This document shows, in pieces, positions 1-7,639 of a DNA stretch of 64,000 bases. How positions within the stretch are numbered: the stretch's first letter is position 1; every line of letters starts with the position of its first letter. Below the pieces are notes generated by a model. That model was given only the letters and a program-made list of their open reading frames with translations. It was not told where the DNA came from and ran no database searches. The stretch lies in assembly GCF_004365875.1 (NCBI RefSeq), contig NZ_SODF01000003.1, positions 419,763-483,762 on the forward strand, read 5' to 3'. Source of the DNA: Kribbella kalugense (GTDB lineage: Bacteria > Actinomycetota > Actinomycetes > Propionibacteriales > Kribbellaceae). Both the position numbers and the translations under genes were made by a program.

Positions 1-1457
1 CGCCGTCGGCGATCGACTCGCTCGGCGACAAGGTCAAGGCGCGGCACATCGCCGAGAAGGTCGGCGCACCGCAGGTCCCGGGCACGCCGGACCCGGTCGC
101 CGATGCCTCAGAGGTGATCGCCTTTGCTGACGAGTATGGGCTGCCGATCGCGATCAAGGCGGCGTACGGCGGTGGTGGGCGCGGGATGAAGGTCGCGCGC
201 ACGCTGGAGGAGATCCCGGAGCTGTTCGAGTCGGCGACTCGCGAGGCTGTCAGTGCCTTCGGTCGCGGTGAGTGCTTCGTCGAGCGGTACCTGGACAAGC
301 CGCGGCACGTCGAGACCCAGTGCCTGGCCGATGCCCACGGCAACGTTGTCGTCGTCTCGACGCGTGACTGCTCGCTGCAGCGTCGGTACCAGAAGCTGGT
401 CGAGGAGGCGCCGGCGCCGTTCCTGTCGGACGAGCAACTGGAGACGCTTTACAAGTCGTCGAAGGCGATCCTGCGCGAGGCGGGATACGTCGGGGCCGGG
501 ACGTGTGAGTTCCTGGTCGGGCAGGACGGGCTGATCTCGTTCCTCGAGGTGAACACGCGGCTCCAGGTCGAGCACCCGGTGTCGGAAGAGGTCACCGGGC
601 TGGATCTGGTCCGGGAGATGTTCCGGATCGCCAACGGCGAGGAGCTCGGGTACGACGACCCTGCGGTCTCGGGGCACTCGATCGAGTTCCGGATCAACGC
701 GGAGGACGGCGGGCGTGGGTTCCTGCCGGCTCCGGGGACGTTGACCCGCTGGCATGCGCCGTCTGGTCCCGGCGTACGGCTGGATGGCGGTTACGACCAG
801 GGCGAGACGGTGCCGGGGGCGTTCGACTCGCTGATCGCGAAGTTGATCGTGACCGGTCGCGATCGTCAGCAGGCGCTGGAGCGGTCCCGTCGGGCGCTGC
901 GTGAGTTCGTCGTCGAGGGGATGCCGACTGTCATCCCGTTCCACCAGGCGGTTGTTTCGGATCCTGCCTTCGTCGGGACCGACGGGTTCAAGGTCCACAC
1001 GCGGTGGATCGAGACCGAGTACGACAACCAGCTCACGCCGTACGACGGCCCTCTCGCTGACGCACCAGAGGACGCCGAGCGGGAGAAGGTGACTGTCGAG
1101 GTCGGCGGCAAACGACTCGAGGTCGTCCTGCCCGCCGGTCTGGGTGCGATGGCCGGCGCGACCGCCGGCACTGGCGCTGGCGCTGGCGCGAAGAAGAAGC
1201 CGTCCAGGCGGGCCGGCAGTGCGAAGAGCTCGGCCGCCTCGGGCGACTCGCTCACCTCGCCGATGCAGGGCACGATCGTCAAGATCGCCGTCGACGAAGG
1301 CGCGACCGTTGCCGAGGGCGACCTGATCGTCGTCCTCGAGGCAATGAAGATGGAGCAGCCCCTTAACGCCCACAAGTCCGGCACCGTCACCGGCCTCAGC
1401 GCCGAGGTCGGCGCCACCGTCTCGGCCGGCGCCACCATCTGCGAGATCAAAGACTAG
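1..1457 (+). CDS. Acetyl/propionyl-CoA carboxylase alpha subunit (biotin carboxylase + BCCP), 5'-truncated by window edge
   Basis: The frame is open from base 3, so the window holds the last 484 residues of a protein that in this family is about 590 residues long. It carboxylates biotin with ATP and bicarbonate, and carries carboxybiotin to a partner carboxyltransferase (beta subunit, not in the window). Visible: the glycine-rich ATP-grasp loop (KAAYGGGGRGMKV), the biotin-carboxylase signature FLEVNTRLQVEHPV, an Ala/Gly/Lys linker around 1140-1250, and a C-terminal biotinyl domain with EAMKMEQP; the biotin-accepting lysine codon is 1347-1349. The stop is TAG. Whether the substrate is acetyl-, propionyl- or a longer acyl-CoA cannot be told from this subunit. 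Confidence 0.95.
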   Translation, partial: PSAIDSLGDKVKARHIAEKVGAPQVPGTPDPVADASEVIAFADEYGLPIAIKAAYGGGGRGMKVARTLEEIPELFESATREAVSAFGRGECFVERYLDKPRHVETQCLADAHGNVVVVSTRDCSLQRRYQKLVEEAPAPFLSDEQLETLYKSSKAILREAGYVGAGTCEFLVGQDGLISFLEVNTRLQVEHPVSEEVTGLDLVREMFRIANGEELGYDDPAVSGHSIEFRINAEDGGRGFLPAPGTLTRWHAPSGPGVRLDGGYDQGETVPGAFDSLIAKLIVTGRDRQQALERSRRALREFVVEGMPTVIPFHQAVVSDPAFVGTDGFKVHTRWIETEYDNQLTPYDGPLADAPEDAEREKVTVEVGGKRLEVVLPAGLGAMAGATAGTGAGAGAKKKPSRRAGSAKSSAASGDSLTSPMQGTIVKIAVDEGATVAEGDLIVVLEAMKMEQPLNAHKSGTVTGLSAEVGATVSAGATICEIKD

Positions 1458-1483
1458 GCCTCGGCTGGATTGCCAGACTGGGC

Positions 1484-2155
1484 CTAACGCGCGAGGCGGG
1501 CCGCGAAGCCGTCCAGGATCGACTGCAGCCCGAACTCGAACGTGTTGTCCGGCTCGGCGGCGTACTCCGCGGCGGCCGTCGTTCCCATCCGGGCGCGCAG
1601 ATGCCGGAACTGTGACGCCTGCGACCGCGCCGCAGTCATGAACTCCTTCATCGTGCGCTCGGCGTCCTGCCCGCCGCGACTCAGCCGACGGTTGAGCGAC
1701 ACCTGCGCAGCGGCACCGAGCGCACTGCCGATCACGAAGAGCATGACCGTACCGGCCGCGCAGTCCGCGTCCGCCGGCGCGAACCCGGCACGTTCGTAGT
1801 TCGCCAGGCTGTGGTCGTCGTACTCGAACTTAGATCGACCGGCGAGCAGATGACTCCCGAAGGCCTGGGCGTACCACGGGTGCCGCAGCAGCATCGATCG
1901 CAACCCGGTCGCCATCACGGTCGCCGCCGCGCGCCAGTCCATCGCATCGAGATCCGGGAGCCCGACCTCCGCCCAGGCCGCGTCGGCGGCGAGCTGGACG
2001 AGCTCGTCCTTGGTCTTGATGTGCCAGTAGATCGCGGTCGGGGCTGACCCGAGCCGCTGACCGAGGGCGCGCATGTTCAGCCCGTCCAGCCCTTCGGAGT
2101 CGAGCTGCTCGATCGCGGCCGTGACGATCTGCTCGACGGTCAAGGTGTTCCGCAT
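1484..2155 (-). CDS. TetR family transcriptional regulator
   Basis: 223 residues. The N-terminal helix-turn-helix spans about residues 5-50 (EQIVTAAIEQLDSEGLDGLNMRALGQ... then APTAIYWHIKTKDEL), the classic TetR pattern with YWH in the recognition helix. The rest is an all-helical ligand/dimer domain with no recognised ligand motif. The gene is divergent from the serine hydrolase at 2228; the 72-base gap carries two copies of a TTGaACTTAGTTCAA dyad. One of them touches this gene's own start codon, so autorepression and repression of the hydrolase are likely (inference). The ATG at 2155 is used. Confidence 0.9.
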   Translation of the reverse strand: MRNTLTVEQIVTAAIEQLDSEGLDGLNMRALGQRLGSAPTAIYWHIKTKDELVQLAADAAWAEVGLPDLDAMDWRAAATVMATGLRSMLLRHPWYAQAFGSHLLAGRSKFEYDDHSLANYERAGFAPADADCAAGTVMLFVIGSALGAAAQVSLNRRLSRGGQDAERTMKEFMTAARSQASQFRHLRARMGTTAAAEYAAEPDNTFEFGLQSILDGFAARLAR

Positions 2156-2158
2156 GAC

Positions 2159-2173
2159 TTGAACTTAGTTCAA
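2159..2173. promoter_or_regulatory. Probable TetR operator, copy 1
   Basis: TTGAACTTAGTTCAA is a perfect dyad (7-base arms around a central T). It begins three bases upstream of the TetR start codon. A near-identical second copy lies 20 bases downstream in the same divergent gap. Binding is inferred from position and symmetry. Confidence 0.7.
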
Positions 2174-2192
2174 TCGAGGCGCTAAGGTCTAC

Positions 2193-2207
2193 TTGTACTT
2201 AGTTCAA
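2193..2207. promoter_or_regulatory. Probable TetR operator, copy 2
   Basis: TTGTACTTAGTTCAA matches copy 1 at 14 of 15 positions. It sits in a longer dyad, 2191-2209 (ACTTG...CAAGT), about 20 bases before the hydrolase start, where a bound repressor would block its promoter. Confidence 0.7.
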
Positions 2208-2227
2208 GTCACCGAGGAGTGGGGCAA

Positions 2228-3508
2228 ATGCTGACAGAGTTCGTCGAGAAGACAGCGGTCGAGCTGGGGATCCCGGGCGTTGCCGTCGGGGTGCTGATGG
2301 ACGGGGAGGAGACGGTCGTCACCCACGGCGTGACGAGCCTGGCGCACCCGCAACCGGTCGACCGCGACACCCTCTTCCACATCGCGTCGGTGACGAAGAC
2401 CTTCACCGCGACCGCCCTACTGCGGCTGGTCTCCCAGGGCAAGGTCGAGCTCGACGCTCCGGTACGCCGGTATGTCCCCGAGCTGCGCCTGATGGACGAG
2501 GACGTCGCCGAGCGGATCACGGTGCTGAACCTGCTCAACCACACCGCCGGCCTCGACTGGAACGTCATCGACCCCGCGGACGGAGACCTCTCGCTCGCCG
2601 CGTTCGTGCAGAAGCTGGCCGGCTTGCCGATCATCGCCGCGCCCGGCAGCAGGGCGTCGTACAGCCAGGCCGGATTCAACCTGGCCGGTCGCATCATCGA
2701 GAACGTCACCGGTCAGCCGTACGAGAAGGCAATCGCGGAGCTCCTGCTGGAGCCGCTCGAGCTGAGCAGCACGATGTTCGACCTCGACGAGGTCATCGTC
2801 CGGAAGTTCGTGGTCGGGCACAACCGCGCCGACGACGGGACCGTCACGCCGGCCGTGCCGTGGAAGGCGAACCGGGCCGGCGAGCACGGCAACAACCCCG
2901 GCGGCGGCGCGGTCACCACCGTCAGCGATTTGTTGCGCTGGGCAAGGTTCCACCTCGGCGACGGCGACGGGCTGCTGCCGGCGCACGTGCTGCACGGGAT
3001 GCGCGACCAGACCATCGCACTGCGCGCCAGCACGCTCGGCGACGGGTTCGGAATCTGCTGGTTCCTGAAGACGATCGACGGCGTGCGGACGATCGGGCAC
3101 GGCGGCTCCGGCAACGGACAGTTCGCCGAGCTCCTCGTCGTACCGGAACGGAACTTCGCGATTGTCTCGCTGACGAACGGCGGTCCGGACGGGTACACGT
3201 TCAACCAGACCGTCGTCCGCTGGGCGCTCGAGCACTACCTCGGCCTGGTCGAGCGCGATCCCGAACCGCTCCCGTACGACGCCGCGCGCGCCAACGAAGC
3301 AGCCGGCCGCTACGAGATCGACGCGATGAACCTCGACCTCGCCACCGACGGCACCCGCCTCACCCTCGCCGTCGGCATCAAGCCCGAACTCCGCGCCGCC
3401 TCCGACATCGAGTGCCCCCGGACTACCCCGCCGCCGAGATCGGCCTCCTCCCCAACGACGAATACATCATCACCGAAGGCGGCCTCACCGGCCAACGCGG
3501 CTACCTGA
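2228..3508 (+). CDS. Serine hydrolase (beta-lactamase class C / penicillin-binding family), C-terminus frameshifted
   Basis: The ATG at 2228 is preferred over the GTG at 2219 because GAGGAG (2214-2219) then lies at normal spacing. The catalytic SxxK motif is SVTK (about residues 54-57, in HIASVTKTFTA); YSQAGFN fits the second motif and GHGGSGNGQ the third. No signal peptide is seen, so a cytoplasmic esterase or peptidase role is as likely as beta-lactam hydrolysis. The frame ends at 3508 in a low-complexity Pro/Thr/Ser tail. A family-like C-terminus continues in another frame to 3576, so one G seems to be missing near 3412. The catalytic domain is intact. It is probably controlled by the divergent TetR. 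Confidence 0.8.
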   Translation: MLTEFVEKTAVELGIPGVAVGVLMDGEETVVTHGVTSLAHPQPVDRDTLFHIASVTKTFTATALLRLVSQGKVELDAPVRRYVPELRLMDEDVAERITVLNLLNHTAGLDWNVIDPADGDLSLAAFVQKLAGLPIIAAPGSRASYSQAGFNLAGRIIENVTGQPYEKAIAELLLEPLELSSTMFDLDEVIVRKFVVGHNRADDGTVTPAVPWKANRAGEHGNNPGGGAVTTVSDLLRWARFHLGDGDGLLPAHVLHGMRDQTIALRASTLGDGFGICWFLKTIDGVRTIGHGGSGNGQFAELLVVPERNFAIVSLTNGGPDGYTFNQTVVRWALEHYLGLVERDPEPLPYDAARANEAAGRYEIDAMNLDLATDGTRLTLAVGIKPELRAASDIECPRTTPPPRSASSPTTNTSSPKAASPANAAT

Positions 3509-3576
3509 CCCGCACCCCCGCCGGCAAAATCACCGGCCTAGACCTAGCCGGCCGCCTCTTCACCCGCACAACCTGA
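3412..3576 (+). other. Out-of-frame C-terminal segment of the serine hydrolase
   Basis: Read from GTG at 3412 the frame gives VPPDYPAAEIGLLP followed by an ordinary domain-like sequence ending LAGRLFTRTT. This joins naturally to the upstream ...RAASDIE if one G is restored in gacatcgagtgcccccgg. It is therefore the displaced end of the same gene, not a separate gene. A sequencing or assembly error next to the C-run (3415-3419) cannot be excluded. Confidence 0.7.
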
Positions 3577-3609
3577 GTCGTGCGCGCGTCGGGGCTGTGA
3601 ACACCCGCA

Positions 3610-3667
3610 GGGGTCCTTGAACAAGTTATTGCTTGTCTAAGGACCCCGTAGGTTGTTCAAGGACCCC
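3610..3667. terminator. Three-armed hairpin between convergent genes
   Basis: Arm A (3610-3625, GGGGTCCTTGAACAAG) can pair with arm B (3632-3647) with two mismatches and a 6-base loop. Fifteen of its bases (3610-3624) can instead pair perfectly with arm C (3653-3667, TTGTTCAAGGACCCC). It lies between the ends of the serine hydrolase (+) and GNAT gene (-), so a bidirectional terminator is the simplest role. The alternative pairing is unusual. Confidence 0.6.
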
Positions 3668-3679
3668 ACAGGACTGCAG

Positions 3680-4159
3680 CTACTGGCTGGCCGTTGGTGC
3701 CAGCCCGGCGACGTAGATTGCTGCTGGGTTGCCTGGGTTCCAGCCTGGGAGGGGGTCGATGGTGTCGATCTGCACGAAACCCATCCGCTCCCAGAACGCT
3801 CGGGTTGCTTCGTAGGGTTTGTAGTCGACGGCAGCATCCAGCGTCTTCAGCTCAACCACCTTTACGCCGGTCGCCCGCAGCTCGCCCATGACTTCATGTG
3901 CGAGCTGGCTCCCGATCCCCTGCCGCCGGGCCGACGGGTCCACGGCCGCCCAAAGGATCTCGGCAGCCCGCGTCCCTCGCCGCTCGACCACCACGAACCC
4001 GACCACCTGCCCGTCGCGAACAGCAACCCACCCGAGCAGACACCCAAGATCTCCCCGCACCTTCTCCGGCACATCCGCCGTGAAGTACTCCGGCAACGCC
4101 CGGACAATCTCCAGACACGCCTCGATATCCCCGTCCACAACCGCCCGAACAGTCGTCAC
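3680..4159 (-). CDS. GNAT family N-acetyltransferase
   Basis: 159 residues, single GNAT domain. The acetyl-CoA pyrophosphate loop is RRQGIGSQL after the beta-4 strand AAEILWAAVDPSAR, and the C-terminal beta-alpha (TRAFWERMGFVQID) is typical. It starts at a GTG (4159); an upstream ATG runs into a stop. The substrate is unknown: the fold serves amines from antibiotics to protein N-termini. It is a single gene, divergent from the cyclophilin and convergent with the serine hydrolase. Confidence 0.85.
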   Translation of the reverse strand: MTTVRAVVDGDIEACLEIVRALPEYFTADVPEKVRGDLGCLLGWVAVRDGQVVGFVVVERRGTRAAEILWAAVDPSARRQGIGSQLAHEVMGELRATGVKVVELKTLDAAVDYKPYEATRAFWERMGFVQIDTIDPLPGWNPGNPAAIYVAGLAPTASQ

Positions 4160-4199
4160 GCCGCCATTCTCATCTCCCCAGCCCGATCAACCTGCCGGA

Positions 4200-4230
4200 T
4201 TGACAGACAGTTCTCAGGTTTTCGCTGTAG
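4200..4230 (+). promoter_or_regulatory. Candidate promoter of the cyclophilin gene
   Basis: A perfect TTGACA (4200-4205) is followed about 19 bases later by the weak -10-like CTGTAG (4225-4230), 36 bases before the ATG at 4267. The ribosome site GAGGAGGG lies just before the start. The long spacer makes this tentative. Confidence 0.35.
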
Positions 4231-4266
4231 GTTCCGTGCAGGCATTCCGGTGAGGAGGGTTACTGC

Positions 4267-5121
4267 ATGTCCAAGAAGACCCATCAGCAGCAGCTGGCGG
4301 CGCGGAAGGCGCAGCGGCAGGCCGAGCGGGACGCTGAGCGGCGACGGCAGCGGCGGAACCTGGCGATCACCGTCGCCTCGGTCGCGACCGTGGTCGTGGT
4401 GATCGTCGGGGTCTTCGTGGTGTTCGGGGTGGGCGGTGACGACAAGCCGGCGGCGAGCGATCAGCCGACTGCCGCGCCGGAGAACAAGCCAACCAGCATT
4501 CCGACCGCGATGGCAGCCGCGCCGAAGCGGGCGACGCCGCTCGCGGCCGAGGTGAACTGCGTCTACAAGAAGAGCGCCGAGCCGGCCAGCAAGCCGGTGA
4601 ACCCGCCGGCCGACGGGAAGGTCAAGGCGTCGGGTACGTCGAAGGTCAGCCTGAACACGTCGATCGGCGACCTGCAGCTCACCCTGGACAGCGCACTGGC
4701 ACCGTGCGCGGTGAAGAACTTCCTCAGCCTGGTCGGGCAGAAGTACTTCGACAACACCAAGTGCCACCGGCTGACGGTCGGCGAAGGTCTGCAGGTGCTG
4801 CAGTGCGGCGATCCGACCGGGAGCGGGTCCGGCGGGCCTGGCTATAGCTTCGCGGACGAGGTCTACCCGACGCTGAAGTACGGGCGCGGGATGCTCGCGA
4901 TGGCGAACTCCGGTGCGAATACGAACGGCAGCCAGTTCTTCATCGTGTACGGCGATGCTTCCGGGCTGACCCCGCAGTACACGGCGTTCGGGACGATCGA
5001 CGAGCCGAGCGTGAAGCTGATCGACAAGGTCGCGGAGGCTGGTGTCACGCCGCAGAACGGGCCGCAGGACGGGACGCCGATCACGCCGGTCGAGATCAAG
5101 ACGGCAACAGCAGCAGCCTGA
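4267..5121 (+). CDS. Membrane-anchored cyclophilin-type peptidyl-prolyl isomerase
   Basis: 284 residues. A very basic, Gln/Arg-rich cytoplasmic start (residues 1-30) is followed by one membrane segment (about 31-57) and a low-complexity Ala/Pro linker. The cyclophilin domain (about 118-280) then lies outside the membrane. Recognisable pieces are CHRLTVG (the catalytic Arg position), LQCGDPTGSGSGGPGY, GMLAMANSG and GSQFFIVYG. It probably catalyses prolyl isomerisation of exported proteins. GAGGAGGG lies 8 bases before the ATG. A strong terminator follows immediately. Two extra cysteines in the domain start and core are not family hallmarks. Confidence 0.92.
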   Translation: MSKKTHQQQLAARKAQRQAERDAERRRQRRNLAITVASVATVVVVIVGVFVVFGVGGDDKPAASDQPTAAPENKPTSIPTAMAAAPKRATPLAAEVNCVYKKSAEPASKPVNPPADGKVKASGTSKVSLNTSIGDLQLTLDSALAPCAVKNFLSLVGQKYFDNTKCHRLTVGEGLQVLQCGDPTGSGSGGPGYSFADEVYPTLKYGRGMLAMANSGANTNGSQFFIVYGDASGLTPQYTAFGTIDEPSVKLIDKVAEAGVTPQNGPQDGTPITPVEIKTATAAA

Positions 5122-5126
5122 AACAA

Positions 5127-5168
5127 AACAGCAGGCCCTCCTGAACATCTTCAGGAGGGCCTGCTGTT
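5127..5168. terminator. Intrinsic terminator, perfect 19-bp stem
   Basis: AACAGCAGGCCCTCCTGAA, a CATC loop, then the exact reverse complement. It sits between the cyclophilin stop (5121) and the GH76 stop (5178) and can serve both strands; the A-rich left side gives a U-tract-like run on the minus transcript. Confidence 0.85.
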
Positions 5169-5177
5169 GTTCAGACC

Positions 5178-6338
5178 TCAAGCAAGCAGGTTGTACCTGG
5201 AGCGGGGCCAGGCCAGGAGGGCGTGGATTTGGGTTATGCCGGATTGTTGGAGGAGTTCTACCGATCCCTCGCCGAAGTTGTAGAGGTTGGTGGCGGGGTC
5301 TCGGGTGGTGGTCCAGTTGTAGTCGGCGTAGGCCTGCATCGCCCTGCGGTAGCGGGGATCTGGCGCGACCGAGTCGAGGATCAGCAGGTTCTTGAACCAG
5401 ATCGAGTTGAACGCGGCGCCTTGTTTCGCGAGGATCTCCGGCGTGTTGTAGAACGCCAGCGACGCCGATGCGACCGACTTCGCGTCCCGCAGGTACTGGC
5501 CGTTACCCGTTGCCTTGAACAACAACACTCCGGCGCCGAGCATCACGCCCTGGTTGTAGCTCCACTGGGTTTTCTCGATGTTGCCGGCCAGGTCGATGTG
5601 GTCCCAGTACAACCCGTTCGGCGCGAGCAGGCAGCTCTTGGCCCACGTGTACATCCGCTGCGCCCAGGTCAGGTACGACCGGTCGTGGGTCAGCAGGTAG
5701 AGATGGGCACCGAGCTCGGCCGCCGGCCCGTTCGACACGGTGTTGCGGTCCTGGCTCCACGGGGCCTGGGTCCAGTAGACGCCGCCGGCGCACGGGTGCG
5801 TCGGATCGGTGTCCCAGCCGTGGACGACGAGCGCGAAGATGTCCTTCGCACGAGCGAGTGCAGCACGGTCACCAGTCCGCTTGTACCGCTGGATCAGGTT
5901 CAGCCCGATCCACTCGTTGTCGTCGTAGAACTTGTCTCCACCTTGACCGTTCGGCGGCCGGACGTACGAGTCGTACCCGGTCGGCGTGGTCCCGGCGTTC
6001 CAGTAGAACTCGTACGCCGCGATCCGCCGGTCGGCCTCCGCCGATCCCTTCCGGCCCGCACCCGGCACGCCGGCCAGGTCCTCGGCCGCGATCGCCGCCT
6101 GCGAGTACGGCCAGACGTACGAGTACGCGTTGGTCTGCGTGTTCGGGTACTCCTCCAGCAACAGCCCACCCTTGCCGGCATCGAAGTACCTGTTGATCGC
6201 GTCGTACGACGCGCGCGCCCGAGCTGCCGCGCTGTGATCGCCCCCCGCGTCGGCGGTGGTCATGCCGAGCGACCCGAGGACGGTGACCGCGAGCACTCCG
6301 GCGGCCAGACGAGTTGATATACCAAATTTCCTGCGCAT
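5178..6338 (-). CDS. Secreted glycoside hydrolase family 76 (alpha-1,6-mannanase-like)
   Basis: 386 residues with an N-terminal Sec signal (basic MRRKFGISTR, hydrophobic core to about residue 27, cleavage near ADA-GG). The mature part is an (alpha/alpha)6 GH76 protein. The adjacent aspartates of YDDNEWIG (about residues 139-140) match the catalytic pair of endo-alpha-1,6-mannanases. Family members cut alpha-1,6-mannan of yeast walls or actinobacterial lipomannan. It is a single gene, and the TGACATCGATGTCA dyad just upstream suggests LacI-type sugar control by a regulator outside the window. Confidence 0.88.
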   Translation of the reverse strand: MRRKFGISTRLAAGVLAVTVLGSLGMTTADAGGDHSAAARARASYDAINRYFDAGKGGLLLEEYPNTQTNAYSYVWPYSQAAIAAEDLAGVPGAGRKGSAEADRRIAAYEFYWNAGTTPTGYDSYVRPPNGQGGDKFYDDNEWIGLNLIQRYKRTGDRAALARAKDIFALVVHGWDTDPTHPCAGGVYWTQAPWSQDRNTVSNGPAAELGAHLYLLTHDRSYLTWAQRMYTWAKSCLLAPNGLYWDHIDLAGNIEKTQWSYNQGVMLGAGVLLFKATGNGQYLRDAKSVASASLAFYNTPEILAKQGAAFNSIWFKNLLILDSVAPDPRYRRAMQAYADYNWTTTRDPATNLYNFGEGSVELLQQSGITQIHALLAWPRSRYNLLA

Positions 6339-6366
6339 CGACCTACTCCTCCTGGGCGGTGGCGGT

Positions 6367-6380
6367 TGACATCGATGTCA
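6367..6380. promoter_or_regulatory. LacI-type operator upstream of GH76
   Basis: TGACATCGATGTCA is a perfect 14-base palindrome with the central CG typical of LacI-family operators. It lies 29 bases upstream of the GH76 start and its TTGACA overlaps a possible promoter element. No LacI gene is in the window. Confidence 0.65.
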
Positions 6381-6415
6381 CGTTCTAACCGGCCCATGGA
6401 CACCCCGTCAATGGT

Positions 6416-7639
6416 TCAGCGCGCAGGCAGTTCCGCAGCAGTAGTTGGCATATCAAGTGGCTTGACCGGGAAGCTGATCCAGCCGGACCGCAGATGCAGC
6501 CGGGACCGCACCTGGTCCGCGGTCAGCACCCGCTTCCCCTTCGACCCGACCGCCTCGATCGTCAGCGCCCGCCCGCCGCCCGGACCGACGCCGGTCCGCT
6601 TCAGCACGCGCACGTACCGGATCGAACCGACGTCGAAGGTCGCCTGCATGTCCGCCGCCGACCGCCTCACGCTCCACGTCACGTTCGGGTTCCCGTTCTT
6701 CGGGTAGCCGTCCCAGCCGTCCGCCTTCATCAGCTGGTACGGCACCTCACCCGCCACCGTCGCCCCGCCGTTCGAGGACGAGAACTCGGCGATGATCGGC
6801 TTCCCCTTGTACAACCGGATCTGTCCGGCGGTCGCCGCGACCGCGTTGTTCGTCGACGTCTCCTCCGAGTCATACCCGCCGTACACCTGGCACGACGTCG
6901 TATCGCACAGGTCGTACGCCTTCCGGGTCGCGCGATCCCGGTGATAGACCGAATAGGTGCGCGCGGCAACGGCCTGCGCCTGCAACGCGGCCGGCTTCCA
7001 ACTGGACACGGCTTCCCGCGGTACGACGCCACTCAGGTAGTACTCCAGCGGTACGACGTTGACCGTGTCCAGATGCGTGCCGGAGACGTCGATCGCCCGC
7101 AGTGCACCGCGATACCGTCGTACGGCGCCACTCGGCAGGACCAGCCCGATCACCACGGCTCCTTCGAACTGGGCCATGCCGGTGAATGTCTTGTATAGCG
7201 TCCACTTCTTCGTCTTCGTGTCGTACGAGCTGAGCTTCGTCCCGTGCTCGCCGTTCGGGTCGATCGACCACTGGCTCCGGGTCGATGCCTTGGGCAACAC
7301 GTAGACCTTGCCGGTGGCAAAGGACCGGACGGCGAGCTTGTTGACCGCACCGACCCGCACGCCGTCGGTGGTGTCGGCGCTGACCCGGACCCGGATGCTG
7401 CCGGTCGCCTTCCCGGCCGTCGTACCCGGGTAGTAGAAGTCCAGGATCTGCTTCACGGACTTCCCGGCCAGCGCCGCACCCTGCGCGCCGTACTGCGACA
7501 ACCCGCGACCGTGCCCGAATCCGCGACCGACGATCGTCGTATCGGGCGCCGACGCGGTGGGCTGGATCTCGCGGGCCTGCGCGGTCGCGCTGATCACTGC
7601 CGACGACAGGACAACTGCCGCGATCGCACGTTTCCTCAT
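6416..7639 (-). CDS. SpoIID/LytB domain secreted protein
   Basis: 407 residues. It has a signal peptide (MRKRAIAAVVLSSAVISATAQA). A GRGFGHGRGLSQYGAQG stretch near residue 40 and the SpoIID core VVPREAVSSWKPAALQAQAVAARTY (around residues 205-230) identify it. SpoIID proteins are lytic transglycosylases that act on stem-peptide-free glycan, produced by amidases. The upstream gene is an amidase whose stop overlaps this start by 4 bases (ATGA at 7636-7639). The pair therefore looks like a coupled wall-remodelling unit. Non-sporulating actinobacteria also carry this family, so a sporulation role should not be assumed. Confidence 0.88.
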   Translation of the reverse strand: MRKRAIAAVVLSSAVISATAQAREIQPTASAPDTTIVGRGFGHGRGLSQYGAQGAALAGKSVKQILDFYYPGTTAGKATGSIRVRVSADTTDGVRVGAVNKLAVRSFATGKVYVLPKASTRSQWSIDPNGEHGTKLSSYDTKTKKWTLYKTFTGMAQFEGAVVIGLVLPSGAVRRYRGALRAIDVSGTHLDTVNVVPLEYYLSGVVPREAVSSWKPAALQAQAVAARTYSVYHRDRATRKAYDLCDTTSCQVYGGYDSEETSTNNAVAATAGQIRLYKGKPIIAEFSSSNGGATVAGEVPYQLMKADGWDGYPKNGNPNVTWSVRRSAADMQATFDVGSIRYVRVLKRTGVGPGGGRALTIEAVGSKGKRVLTADQVRSRLHLRSGWISFPVKPLDMPTTAAELPAR

